From positions 1 through 64,000 of the forward strand of contig JAEPON010000015.1 in NCBI GenBank assembly GCA_017642895.1: a stretch of DNA of 64,000 bases, read 5' to 3'. The notes under the pieces were generated by a model. It was not told the origin of the DNA. It saw only the letters and a list, made by a program, of their open reading frames with translations, and did no database searches. Source of the stretch: Roseitalea sp. Its GTDB lineage: Bacteria; Pseudomonadota; Alphaproteobacteria; Rhizobiales; Rhizobiaceae. Both the position numbers and the translations under genes were made by a program. Shown in pieces: positions 53,419 through 63,976 of this stretch (its first letter is position 1; each line of letters opens with the position of its first letter).

Positions 53419-53669
53419 TGTCGCTCCTCCGGGGCCGTCAGGCCGGGCTTGATGGTGGTGGCTCTCATGTAAGCCTAGCGCCGGTCTAAACCAAATGGTT
53501 TGTCAAAGATCAACCAGCCGATCGCCGCATGACCGGGCGCTGGCGATTTCCGGTTGAAGCCGCCAATGGCCATTTGTTTTGGCGCAGTGTTTCAGATAAA
53601 CCGGGCGCAGATTTCGTCCGACCCGCCAGGCGCTCCGGCGCCCGCATGCGGAGCAGCAAAGGCCAATGC

Positions 53670-54452
53670 ATGAAACAGCGCCGCCGCATCTATGAGGGCA
53701 AGGCAAAAATCCTCTATGAAGGCCCCGAGCCGGGTACGCTGGTGCAGCACTTCAAGGATGACGCGACCGCCTTCAACGCGCAAAAGCACGATGTGATCGA
53801 AGGCAAGGGCGTTCTCAACAACCGCATCTCCGAACACATCTTCTCGGCGCTCAACCGGATGGGTGTGCCCACGCACTTCGTCAAGCGCATCAACATGCGC
53901 GAACAACTGATCCGCGAAGTGGAGATCATCCCCGTCGAAATCGTCGTGCGCAACATCGCCGCCGGCTCACTGTCCGAGCGCCTTGGCATCGAGGAAGGCA
54001 CCGTGCTGCCGCGCTCGATCATCGAATTCTACTACAAGTCCGATCCGCTGGGCGATCCGCTGGTGTCCGAGGAACATGTCACCGCGTTCGGCTGGGCCAA
54101 TCCGCAGGAGATCGACGACATGATGGCGCTCGCCATCCGCGTCAACGATTTCCTGTCGGGCCTGTTCCTCGGCATCGGCATCCAGCTCGTCGATTTCAAG
54201 ATCGAATGCGGGCGACTGTTCGAGAACGACATGATGCGCATCGTCATCGCCGACGAGATCTCGCCCGATTCGTGCCGGCTGTGGGACATCGGCACCAATG
54301 AAAAGCTCGACAAGGACCGGTTCCGCCGCGACATGGGCGGGCTGGTCGAGGCCTATACGGAAGTGGCGCGGCGGCTGGGCATCATGAACGAGAATGAGCG
54401 TCCGCGCCCATCAGGCCCGGTGCTCGTCGCCTCCAAGGACAAGCTGCATTAG
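53670..54452 (+). CDS. purC: SAICAR synthetase (phosphoribosylaminoimidazole-succinocarboxamide synthase)
   Basis: A 260-residue ATP-grasp-like enzyme ligating aspartate to CAIR. Signatures: [48 protein letters not shown] and [29 protein letters not shown] 53670 begins the family sequence; 47 in-frame codons upstream are without homology. First gene of a purine cluster purC, lipoprotein gene, purS, purQ. Confidence 0.96.
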   Translation: MKQRRRIYEGKAKILYEGPEPGTLVQHFKDDATAFNAQKHDVIEGKGVLNNRISEHIFSALNRMGVPTHFVKRINMREQLIREVEIIPVEIVVRNIAAGSLSERLGIEEGTVLPRSIIEFYYKSDPLGDPLVSEEHVTAFGWANPQEIDDMMALAIRVNDFLSGLFLGIGIQLVDFKIECGRLFENDMMRIVIADEISPDSCRLWDIGTNEKLDKDRFRRDMGGLVEAYTEVARRLGIMNENERPRPSGPVLVASKDKLH

Positions 54453-54461
54453 GAGCCGGCG

Positions 54462-54986
54462 ATGGACGCTTCGACCTTGCGCTCGGTGGGGCTCTTTGGG
54501 CTGGTCGCGCTTTTCTCGGCTGGATGCAGCACGGCCAGCGCGCCGGTGGCCGCGGAAACGCTCTCGGGCTGGCAGCCCGCCGCCGACGGGACCTATGTGT
54601 GTCAACCACCAGCATGTGCCCTGATGCAGCGTGCCGGTCATGATGCGATCTCGCTCGGCCCCGCCGGCCAAAATGTGTTCGAGCGCAATGATGATGGCAC
54701 CCGGCGGGCGTTCGAACGGGCGCTGAGAGACGGTTCCGTGCGTGACGCTGCGGGCGGGAATGCCGATCTGAGCATCGACGGCGCCGTCACACGGACCATG
54801 GTAGGCGCAACCGAGGGGCTGACGTTCGCGATCGCCGGCGCGCAGCCCGACGGAGGGCAGGCCGATCCGGGGCACGCCATCATCGTTCCGAAGGATGGCC
54901 GCTATCACATGGTCTATGCATTTGGGGGCAGCAAGGCCGCCGCCCGCGCCGCCGCGCGGCACTTCGTCAACGCCGTCTCGCTTTAA
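54462..54986 (+). CDS. Lipoprotein of unknown function between purC and purS
   Basis: A 174-residue protein with a lipoprotein signal (FGLVALFSAGC, Cys at about residue 22). The mature part is hydrophilic, with two further cysteines in YVCQPPACALM and a block near the C-terminus, HAIIVPKDGRYHMVYAF. Family not recognised. GGAG precedes the ATG. It is inserted in an otherwise continuous purine operon, 9 bp after purC and 19 bp before purS, so it is transcribed with purine genes although its location is outside the cytoplasm. Confidence 0.7.
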   Translation: MDASTLRSVGLFGLVALFSAGCSTASAPVAAETLSGWQPAADGTYVCQPPACALMQRAGHDAISLGPAGQNVFERNDDGTRRAFERALRDGSVRDAAGGNADLSIDGAVTRTMVGATEGLTFAIAGAQPDGGQADPGHAIIVPKDGRYHMVYAFGGSKAAARAAARHFVNAVSL

Positions 54987-55005
54987 AGAGGAATGGGCAG
55001 AGCTC

Positions 55006-55248
55006 ATGATCACCGCACGTGTCACCGTCACGCTGAAAACCGGCGTTCTCGACCCCCAGGGCAAGGCGATCGAAGGCGCGCTTGCAACGCTCGGCTTTGA
55101 CGGCGTCGAGAGCGTCCGCCAGGGCAAGGTGTTTGACATCGAACTCAGTCATGACGACCGCGCCCGCGCCGAGGCCGACCTTGCGGCCATGTGCGAGAAG
55201 CTGCTCGCCAACACGGTGATCGAGAACTATGCGGTGGAGATCGTCTGA
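55006..55248 (+). CDS. purS: FGAM synthetase subunit PurS
   Basis: An 80-residue small subunit of formylglycinamidine ribonucleotide synthetase; typical sequence ARVTVTLKTGVLDPQGKAIE and the C-terminal LLANTVIENYAVEIV. PurS bridges PurL and PurQ in organisms with split FGAM synthetase. Followed 3 bp later by purQ. Confidence 0.96.
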   Translation: MITARVTVTLKTGVLDPQGKAIEGALATLGFDGVESVRQGKVFDIELSHDDRARAEADLAAMCEKLLANTVIENYAVEIV

Positions 55249-55251
55249 GCC

Positions 55252-55926
55252 ATGAAAACCGCCATCGTCCTCTTACCCGGGCTGAACCGCGACCGCGACA
55301 TGATCGCGGCGATCCGGACGATTTCCGGTCAAGAGCCTCTCACGGTCTGGCAGACCGAGACCGAACTTCCCGCCGGCGTCGATCTCGTCATCGTGCCCGG
55401 CGGCTTTTCCTTCGGCGATTATCTGCGCTGCGGCGCGATCGGCGCGCGCATGCCGGTGATGCGCGCGGTGGCCGATGCGGCGCGCCGCGGCGTGCGGGTG
55501 CTCGGCGTCTGCAACGGATTTCAGATGCTGCTCGAGGCGGGCCTGCTGCCCGGTGCGCTGATGCGCAACGCGTCACTCAACTTTGTCTGCAGAACCGTGA
55601 AGCTGGAAGTGGCCAACGCTGGCACGGTGTTCACGCGCGGTTATCGCCAGGGCCAGGTGATCGATTGTCCGGTTGCCCATCATGACGGCAACTATTTCGC
55701 CGATGCGGAGACGCTGGCGCGCCTCAAGGGCGAGAACCGCGTGGTCTTTCGCTATGCGGACGGTACCAATCCAAACGGCTCAACCGACGACATTGCCGGC
55801 ATCGTCAATCAGGACGGCAATGTGCTGGGCATGATGCCGCATCCCGAAAACCTGATCGAGGACGCCCATGGCGGCGCCGACGGGCGGCCGCTTTTCGAAA
55901 GCGCGCTCGATCTGGCCGCCGCCTAG
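55252..55926 (+). CDS. purQ: FGAM synthetase glutaminase subunit PurQ
   Basis: A 224-residue class I glutamine amidotransferase: nucleophile Cys in [20 protein letters not shown], His/Glu in [12 protein letters not shown], and [15 protein letters not shown]. Supplies ammonia to PurL with PurS. purL is not adjacent but lies about 2.9 kb downstream at 58814, separated by unrelated genes. Confidence 0.96.
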   Translation: MKTAIVLLPGLNRDRDMIAAIRTISGQEPLTVWQTETELPAGVDLVIVPGGFSFGDYLRCGAIGARMPVMRAVADAARRGVRVLGVCNGFQMLLEAGLLPGALMRNASLNFVCRTVKLEVANAGTVFTRGYRQGQVIDCPVAHHDGNYFADAETLARLKGENRVVFRYADGTNPNGSTDDIAGIVNQDGNVLGMMPHPENLIEDAHGGADGRPLFESALDLAAA

Positions 55927-55986
55927 CGCGCGTCCGGCGAAGGTGGAATCACCGGAGCCGATAAGACAAGCGATAAAACAATCGGT

Positions 55987-56027
55987 TAGAGCGGAGCTGC
56001 GTTTCCACGAAACGCGGAAACGCTCTA
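55987..56027. repeat. Imperfect palindromic repeat element
   Basis: Outer arms TAGAGCG (55987-55993) and CGCTCTA (56021-56027) enclose the inner palindrome GCGTTTC CAC GAAACGC. This type of sequence resembles short palindromic repeats scattered in Hyphomicrobiales intergenic regions (recalled, not searched). It supplies the TAG stop codon (56027-56025) of the minus-strand gene that follows. Confidence 0.65.
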
Positions 56028-56339
56028 GCGCGCAGCCGTCACCAGTTCGCCGGGCGTCGTGCGCGTGATGGTGATGTCCTCGGTCACCGCGTTGCACAGA
56101 AAGACCAAATTGGCCGCGGTCGAGACCAGCTTGACCGAATAGTGCGCGCCCGTATCGCTGACCAGATGAACGTGATTGCGGTCGGCGCCGAGCCCCTCCA
56201 GCATGGCTTCGACCGTTTGCGGGCAGGTGTCGAACGGCGCGGCCTGGCGCATCAGCACCTCCTCACCGGCGACAGACGGCGACGCGGCCGCCATGACGAA
56301 CGCGGCAATCGCCGCCGCGCGCGCGGATATGATTGACAT
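56025..56339 (-). CDS. Small exported hypothetical protein
   Basis: A 104-residue protein with a signal peptide (1-25, SVAG) and a short mature domain with two cysteines (DTCPQTVEAM and FLCNAVTED), possibly disulfide-bonded. Family not recognised. ATG 56339 lies 8 nt after GGGGG; a second ATG at 56345 is too close. The stop codon comes from the adjacent palindromic repeat. Confidence 0.6.
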   Translation of the reverse strand: MSIISARAAAIAAFVMAAASPSVAGEEVLMRQAAPFDTCPQTVEAMLEGLGADRNHVHLVSDTGAHYSVKLVSTAANLVFLCNAVTEDITITRTTPGELVTAAR

Positions 56340-56436
56340 TGGCATGTCCCCCGATCTTGATGACCGTTGCGGTCTGCATCTCCTTGTCTTTGGCGTGGCG
56401 ATTCGTCCGTCGCCTTCATCCCGATCGGAACAGCCT

Positions 56437-56877
56437 ATGCGCCAATGGTTAAGCGCCAAATCCAAAAAACGGCAAAAAAGCGTGGCGATTGCTGCGCTGT
56501 GCGGCGGCACTCTTTTGCTGGCGGCATGCCAGAGCTTCGAGGCGCCGGGCGGCTCGCTGACCGCCGAGGTCGATGCGCCAAGCGCGACCCAGGCCCTTCA
56601 ACGGGTCAATGAGCGTGGCCTGACCTGCTGGATCCGCTCGGGCGACCGCGCTTTTCGCGGCTATGCGCTGGTGCCCGAACTGGACACGCGCAGCGGCGAT
56701 CCGCGCATTCTGGTGGTGCGCAAAGGCAATGCCCAAGGGCTTCCGCAACTGGTGATCTCGGCGTCCGGCGACCCGGTGCGGATTGTCACCTTCGGGCCTT
56801 TGACCGGCGATCGCCTGTCGGCGCGAATCAATGCCGATGTCCTGGCGTGGAGCGCCGGGCGCCGGGGCTGCGCCTGA
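56437..56877 (+). CDS. Hypothetical lipoprotein
   Basis: A 146-residue protein with a basic N-region, hydrophobic stretch and lipobox LLLAAC (Cys at about 31), then a small soluble domain containing LTCWIRSGDRAFRGYALVPE and ending RRGCA. Family not recognised, although similar short lipoproteins occur in Hyphomicrobiales. Start ATG 56437 is the first giving the signal. It is divergent from the small exported protein gene at 56339. Confidence 0.65.
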   Translation: MRQWLSAKSKKRQKSVAIAALCGGTLLLAACQSFEAPGGSLTAEVDAPSATQALQRVNERGLTCWIRSGDRAFRGYALVPELDTRSGDPRILVVRKGNAQGLPQLVISASGDPVRIVTFGPLTGDRLSARINADVLAWSAGRRGCA

Positions 56878-56891
56878 CGCCGGGCGCGTCT

Positions 56892-57200
56892 TCAGCTCCG
56901 ACGCCGGCGGCGGTCGATGAACGAAAGAGGGTCGGCCTCGAGCCGGTGTCGCTCGTAGAAGGGCAGTGACCTGCGTATTTCGCGGTCGGCCTCGGCCGGC
57001 AAGATACCGATGTCCCGAAGTTCGGATTCCGTGAGCTTGCTCAATTGGATACGCGTGCGTCGCTTGTCCAGCTTCGCCACGATCATCGCCGCCAGAACGC
57101 GGACCCAGACGCGGAACGGAACCGCATAGGCCGATTTGTAGACAATGCCGGCAACGGCGATGGATTGCGACCGGAAAGGAATTGTATCAATTGTACTCAT
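56892..57200 (-). CDS. DUF1127 protein
   Basis: A 102-residue protein ending in the DUF1127 domain, here KLDKRRTRIQLSKLTESELR then DIGIL (about 44-75), with a basic C-terminus (DRRRRRS). Small DUF1127 proteins are often stress-regulated and some bind RNA in alphaproteobacteria. The N-terminal 40 residues hold a hydrophobic segment. Divergent from a MocR-type regulator, 82 bp apart; such pairs usually mean the regulator controls the small gene. Confidence 0.85.
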   Translation of the reverse strand: MSTIDTIPFRSQSIAVAGIVYKSAYAVPFRVWVRVLAAMIVAKLDKRRTRIQLSKLTESELRDIGILPAEADREIRRSLPFYERHRLEADPLSFIDRRRRRS

Positions 57201-57274
57201 TTGCCTAAATCCTCATGGCTGGACACCACGAAACGATGGATACATTGACACTTTTTGGGGATCAATATAGAGAA

Positions 57275-57289
57275 TTGTCACCATGACAA
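57275..57289. promoter_or_regulatory. 15-bp palindrome over the MocR start codon
   Basis: TTGTCACCATGACAA is a perfect inverted repeat centred on the translation start of the MocR regulator (57283). A further half-site TTGACA is at 57245-57250, and the AT-rich sequence between could hold the -10 of either gene. This arrangement fits an autoregulatory operator. Confidence 0.55.
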
Positions 57290-58701
57290 CTTGGATCCCG
57301 AACCTCTCCGGCATGCAAGGTCCGCTCTATGTGCGACTGGCCAACCACATCCAGCAGGACATCGAGTCGGGCGCCCTGCCCGCCGGCTCCAAATTGCCGC
57401 CGCAGCGCAATCTTGCGTTCGACATCGGCGTGACGGTCGGCACGGTCAGCCGCGCCTATGCGCTGGTCCGCGAACGTGGACTGGTCACCGGCGAAGTGGG
57501 ACGCGGCACGTTTGTCGCCGACACGGACCATGATGCCAGCCATACCGCGCTGCCGCTGCCGCTGCGCGTGCCCGGCGGGTATGAGGAAAAACGCAGCGAC
57601 ATCATCCGGCTTGATTCCTCCGCTGCCTTCGGCAGCGCCGGTGCGTCGGAAGTGCGGGCACTGCTTGCCGACGCGTCCACCTCGCTGCCGGACCAGATGG
57701 CCGACTACGTTCGCAAGATCGAGCCGCACTGGCAGTCAGCGGGCGCCGACTGGATGGACATTGCCAGCGGCTGGCGACCCGATCCCGAAGCGGTTCTGCC
57801 GGCGCCGGGCGCGCAAGGTGCGCTGATAGCCGTTCTGGGCGCGATCACCAGCCCCGGAGACCGGGTCGCCTGCGAAGCGCTGACCTATGCCGGCATGCCG
57901 CGCGCCGCCCACCTGATCGGGCGCGGATCGGTCAGCGTCGCCATTGACGAGAACGGCATCCTGCCGGAAGCCTTCGAGACGGTCTGCGCGCAACAGCATC
58001 CCAAGGTGCTGTTCCTGATGCCCGCCGTCCACAATCCCCTCACCCGCGCGCTGCCGCCGGACCGGCGCAAGGCGATCATCGATATTGCGCGGCGCCACAA
58101 TGTGTGGCTGATCGAGGACAATCTCTATGCGACGATCGCCGGCGATCCCCACACGCCCATCGCGGCGATGGCGCCGGACATCACCTTTCACATCACGGGT
58201 CTGTCCAAGGCGGTGGCCGCCGGCTTGCGGGCTGGTTGGGTGGCGACGCCGCCGCACCTGACCGCCCGCATATGGTCCGCCCAGAAAATGATGACGGGCG
58301 GGGCCAGCTATCTTTTGTGCGAACTGGCCGCGCGCATGGTCAGCACAGGCAGCGCGATGGAGGTTCGCAAGCGCGTTCAGGCCGAAATCGGCCGGCGAGT
58401 CGCGCTGATGCGCACCATCTTCGACGGGTGTGACATCAATCTGCGCGACCATACGCCCTTTGCCTGGTTGAAGGTGCCCGAACCCTGGCTGTCGGGCACC
58501 TTCAAGGCCGCCGCCTACGAGGAAAAGGTCCGCATCGACGATGAGGACGAGTTCAAGGCCGGGCGCGGCGACCACCGGTTCCACGGCGTTCGCATCGCCT
58601 TTTCGGCGACGGTCAAGGACATTCATGAAATGGAGACGGGCGCGCGGCGCCTGCGCCGTGTGCTCGAAGCCGGCCCCGGCGCCCATCACAGCTACAATTG
58701 A
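57283..58701 (+). CDS. MocR-type transcriptional regulator (GntR HTH plus aminotransferase fold)
   Basis: A 472-residue protein: N-terminal winged helix of the GntR family (about 10-85; IESGALPAGSKLPPQRNLAF, TVSRAYALVRERGLVTGEVG) joined to a class I aminotransferase-like domain with the PLP lysine in HITGLSKAVAAGLRAGWVAT. MocR proteins sense PLP-bound amino compounds and control nearby genes, here likely the divergent DUF1127 gene. A palindrome overlaps its start codon. Confidence 0.9.
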   Translation: MTTWIPNLSGMQGPLYVRLANHIQQDIESGALPAGSKLPPQRNLAFDIGVTVGTVSRAYALVRERGLVTGEVGRGTFVADTDHDASHTALPLPLRVPGGYEEKRSDIIRLDSSAAFGSAGASEVRALLADASTSLPDQMADYVRKIEPHWQSAGADWMDIASGWRPDPEAVLPAPGAQGALIAVLGAITSPGDRVACEALTYAGMPRAAHLIGRGSVSVAIDENGILPEAFETVCAQQHPKVLFLMPAVHNPLTRALPPDRRKAIIDIARRHNVWLIEDNLYATIAGDPHTPIAAMAPDITFHITGLSKAVAAGLRAGWVATPPHLTARIWSAQKMMTGGASYLLCELAARMVSTGSAMEVRKRVQAEIGRRVALMRTIFDGCDINLRDHTPFAWLKVPEPWLSGTFKAAAYEEKVRIDDEDEFKAGRGDHRFHGVRIAFSATVKDIHEMETGARRLRRVLEAGPGAHHSYN

Positions 58702-58813
58702 GCGAGGATGGATGCGCCGGCGGCGATAGCTGTGATCGGGCGTTCACGGCCCCTTTGTTTGCCGCCGCGCATGGGCTATGCGAGCGCCAACAGCCACCAG
58801 AACCGCCGGTTGC

Positions 58814-61048
<2,235 letters not shown>

Positions 61049-61057
61049 GAGACGCCG

Positions 61058-61291
61058 ATGCCGATGAATGCCACCGACATTGAACGCATGATCAAGGACG
61101 CCATCCCCGATGCGCAGGTGACGATCCGCGATCTGGCCGGCGATGGCGATCATTATGCGGCCGAGGTCGTCTCGGAGAGCTTTCGCGGCAAGAGCCGCGT
61201 GCAGCAGCACCAGATGGTCTATGAGGCGCTGCAGGGCAATATGGGCGGCGTGCTGCATGCGCTTGCCTTGCAGACATCGGCGCCCGGGTGA
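61058..61291 (+). CDS. BolA-family protein
   Basis: A 77-residue BolA/IbaG-like protein, with VVSESFRGKSRVQQHQMVYE and the conserved histidine (HQMVYEALQG). BolA proteins pair with monothiol glutaredoxins in iron-sulfur trafficking; grxD lies 136 bp downstream. AGGAG precedes the ATG at 61058; a second ATG two codons in is possible. Ends just before a tiny ORF. Confidence 0.94.
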   Translation: MPMNATDIERMIKDAIPDAQVTIRDLAGDGDHYAAEVVSESFRGKSRVQQHQMVYEALQGNMGGVLHALALQTSAPG

Positions 61292-61296
61292 TCGCG

Positions 61297-61425
61297 ATGA
61301 CAATCGTTCTCCCGATCGCCGTCCTGGCCGCGCTGCTCTTTATGGACTTTCGGGTCGCGCGCGCCCTATACAGTTTTGCGTCCAACCGCCGGGCCTTGAA
61401 CCCGGAAGAGAACAGGAACCAGTGA
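61297..61425 (+). CDS. 42-residue putative membrane ORF between BolA and grxD
   Basis: A 42-codon ORF that begins 6 bp after the BolA stop and ends one base before the grxD ATG. The first 16 residues are hydrophobic ([15 protein letters not shown]) and the rest is basic and polar, so a small single-pass membrane protein is plausible. Its end overlaps the grxD ribosome binding site AGGAA. No strong ribosome binding site of its own; possibly translated by coupling. Uncertain. Confidence 0.42.
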   Translation: MTIVLPIAVLAALLFMDFRVARALYSFASNRRALNPEENRNQ

Positions 61426-61426
61426 C

Positions 61427-61759
61427 ATGAGCGTCAACGATTTCATCGACAACGAGGTGAAGGGCAATGATGTCGTGCTCTTCATGAAGGGCACGCCGGG
61501 CTTTCCCCAGTGTGGCTTCTCGGGCCAGGTGGTCCAGATCCTCGATTATCTCGGCGTCGACTACAAAGGCGTGAACGTGCTCGCAGACGACGATCTGCGC
61601 GAAGGCATCAAGACCTATTCGAACTGGCCGACCATCCCGCAGCTCTACATCAAGGGCGAGTTTGTGGGCGGCTGCGACATCGTCCGGGAAATGTTCCAGG
61701 CGGGCGAATTGCAAGGCCATTTCGAAGACAAGGGCGTCGCCGTCAAACAGGCAAGCTGA
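61427..61759 (+). CDS. grxD: Monothiol glutaredoxin, Grx4 family
   Basis: A 110-residue CGFS glutaredoxin: [40 protein letters not shown]. The CGFS active site coordinates a shared 2Fe-2S cluster and pairs with BolA proteins for cluster delivery. Encoded just after the BolA-family gene. AGGAA site upstream, then a DinB-family gene. Confidence 0.95.
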   Translation: MSVNDFIDNEVKGNDVVLFMKGTPGFPQCGFSGQVVQILDYLGVDYKGVNVLADDDLREGIKTYSNWPTIPQLYIKGEFVGGCDIVREMFQAGELQGHFEDKGVAVKQAS

Positions 61760-61770
61760 CCGGCTTCACG

Positions 61771-62271
61771 GTGATCGCTCCCGCTTTCGCGGCAACCATG
61801 GCGCGCTACAATCGCTGGCAGAACGCCAACATGCTGGCGGCGGCCGGCACGCTGCCGGATGAAGAGCGCCGCGCGGATCGCGGTGCGTTCTTTGGCTCGA
61901 TCCACGCAACCTTCTCGCACCTGCTCTGGGGCGACCGGATATGGATGCACCGTTTTGCCGGCACATCCAAGCCGGATGGTGGAATCGCCGAGTCGACATG
62001 CATGGTCGCCGCGTGGGATGCGCTGACCTCGGAGCGACGCCGCTTCGATGATGTGATCGTCGATTGGGCTGACAGGCTGGACGAGGCGTGGTTCGCCGCC
62101 GATCTCACCTGGTGGTCGGGCGCGGCCGGCCGCAAGGTCACACGGCCCCGACCGGCGCTGGTGATGCATTTCTTCAACCACCAGACGCATCATCGCGGGC
62201 AAATCCACGCCATGCTGACGGCAGCCGGCGCCCGGCCGTCCGACACCGACCTGTTCATGCTGCCGGACTGA
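61771..62271 (+). CDS. DinB-family protein
   Basis: About 166 residues of the DinB four-helix-bundle fold. Metal ligands: His in SIHATFSHLLWGDRIWMHRF, and the paired His of FFNHQTHHRGQIHAML. DinB-like proteins include thiol-dependent metal enzymes (mycothiol/bacillithiol transferases), but their substrate in Proteobacteria is unknown. Start is uncertain: GTG 61771 keeps the helix-1 residues preceding ARYNRWQNANM, while the ATG at 61798 begins at this motif. Confidence 0.87.
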   Translation: MIAPAFAATMARYNRWQNANMLAAAGTLPDEERRADRGAFFGSIHATFSHLLWGDRIWMHRFAGTSKPDGGIAESTCMVAAWDALTSERRRFDDVIVDWADRLDEAWFAADLTWWSGAAGRKVTRPRPALVMHFFNHQTHHRGQIHAMLTAAGARPSDTDLFMLPD

Positions 62272-62348
62272 TCCTTGCCGCATTGTCGAATTGTCCCCGT
62301 GACAAGCCTGTGATTGCCGGTGCGGTTTCGGCGTGGCAGACCGGTGCC

Positions 62349-63422
62349 ATGACCACGCACCCGCTGCCCGCCCCTGTCGCAGACGCATTCGCGCACCAGG
62401 CTGCCGCCTGCCGCGAGCTCGGTTCACCCCTGACGGCGACACTTTGCGCGCTTGTCGCCGAACAGGGCCTGCCGGACAGCCAGACGCGCCGGCGAATTGC
62501 CACATGGCCGGGTCTTGAGACGTCCAAAGCCGACGTGGTGCCGCTGCGTTTCGCCGGCGCACTGCACCGTCTGGTGCTGGACGGTATCGATGACGCGCTG
62601 GCCGCCGCCTATCCACCCAATGCGCTTGACGCCGAAACCTTACGGCCGGCGATGATGCACGCTGTCGCCGACCATGACCGCTTTGTGGCCGACTATCTGG
62701 ATTTGCCGCCGCAAACGAACGAGGTGGCGCGCGCCGCGCATTTGCTGCCGGCGCTTTTGCAGCTCGCCGGCAGCACCGCGCTGCCAGTCCGGATCATGGA
62801 GCTTGGCGCCTCGGCCGGCCTTTTGCAGAATTTCGACAAGTTCCGTTACGATTATGGCCGCTTTTGCTGGGGCGATGCGGCCTCGCCGGTGACGATTGCG
62901 TGCGAATGGCGGGGCGAAGCACCCTTCCCCGCCGGCGACCTGCCGCCGATCGTCGAGCGCGGTGGCTGCGACATTGCGCCTGTTCCGCTCGCTATCGATG
63001 ACGACCGCAAGCGCCTTCAATCCTATGTCTGGCCCGACCAGCCGCACCGGTTACGGCGACTGACGGCGGCAATCGCCATGGCGCTCGACCATCCGCCCGC
63101 GATCGATATGGCCGGCGCCGCCGACTGGCTCGACGCCCGGCTGACGCCTTTGCCGGAAGGCCGGCACACGATCGTCCTGCACGCGATCATGTGGCAATAT
63201 CTGCCCGGCGCCGAACGCGCCCGTGCGGAGGCGGCGATCCGGCGGGCCGGACGGCAGGCGACGCCCGACGCGCCACTCTCCTGGGTGCGCTTTGAGGCGG
63301 ACGGCAAGCAGCCGGGCGGCGGCGTGCGCGTCACCCGCTGGTCAGGCGCGGCCGGCGATGGCATCAGCCGGCTGGTCGCGCGCGGCGACTATCACGGCCG
63401 CTGGGTTGAACCGATCACCTGA
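62349..63422 (+). CDS. DUF2332 family protein
   Basis: A 357-residue cytosolic protein of DUF2332: LRFAGALHRLVLDG, LPPQTNEVARAAHLLPALLQ, MELGASAGLLQNFDKFRYDY and WRGEAPFPAGDLPPIVERGG. The MELGASAG segment looks like an AdoMet-type motif and the fold is probably a methyltransferase-like Rossmann domain, but no activity is known. Start ATG 62349 gives the family length. Confidence 0.88.
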   Translation: MTTHPLPAPVADAFAHQAAACRELGSPLTATLCALVAEQGLPDSQTRRRIATWPGLETSKADVVPLRFAGALHRLVLDGIDDALAAAYPPNALDAETLRPAMMHAVADHDRFVADYLDLPPQTNEVARAAHLLPALLQLAGSTALPVRIMELGASAGLLQNFDKFRYDYGRFCWGDAASPVTIACEWRGEAPFPAGDLPPIVERGGCDIAPVPLAIDDDRKRLQSYVWPDQPHRLRRLTAAIAMALDHPPAIDMAGAADWLDARLTPLPEGRHTIVLHAIMWQYLPGAERARAEAAIRRAGRQATPDAPLSWVRFEADGKQPGGGVRVTRWSGAAGDGISRLVARGDYHGRWVEPIT

Positions 63423-63493
63423 AAAACTGTTTTGCCGTGGACAGGCAAGGCGTCGTGCCCATATGCCAGAGCAAAGACCATGGAGGAGCACAA

Positions 63494-63976
63494 ATGACCT
63501 GGACCGTCTATCTTTCCGGCGAAATCCACACCGATTGGCGCGAGCAGATCGAAAGCGGTGTTGCCGCAGCCGGGCTTCCCGTCACGTTCAGCGCGCCGGT
63601 GACCCATCATGAAGCGTCCGACGATTGCGGCGTCGCCATTTTGGGCGCAGAGGGCGACAAGTTCTGGCACGATCACAAGGGCGCGCAGATGAACGCCATC
63701 CGCACCCGTACGCTGATGGAAAAAGCGGACATTGTGGTGGTGCGTTTCGGCGAAAAGTACAAGCAGTGGAACGCGGCGTTCGATGCCGGTTGTGCCAGCG
63801 CGCTCGGCAAGCCGCTGATCGTGATGCATCAGGACGAGCATGCCCATGCGCTCAAGGAAGTCGACGCAGCGGCGCTCGCCGTCACCAAGACACCGCAACA
63901 GGTGGTGGCGATCCTTGATTATGTGATCAACGGCAACCTGCCCGGCTACACCGATCGCGCCGAAGCGGCCCAGTGA
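63494..63976 (+). CDS. YtoQ family protein
   Basis: A 160-residue protein of the YtoQ family: WTVYLSGEIHTDWREQI, SDDCGVAILGAEGDKFWHDH, MEKADIVVVRFGEKYKQWNA and ALGKPLIVMHQDEHAHALKE. Related to nucleoside 2-deoxyribosyltransferase-like folds; the biochemical role is not established. GGAGGAG lies 4-10 nt before the ATG. Ends close to the window edge; nothing beyond can be assigned. Confidence 0.9.
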   Translation: MTWTVYLSGEIHTDWREQIESGVAAAGLPVTFSAPVTHHEASDDCGVAILGAEGDKFWHDHKGAQMNAIRTRTLMEKADIVVVRFGEKYKQWNAAFDAGCASALGKPLIVMHQDEHAHALKEVDAAALAVTKTPQQVVAILDYVINGNLPGYTDRAEAAQ

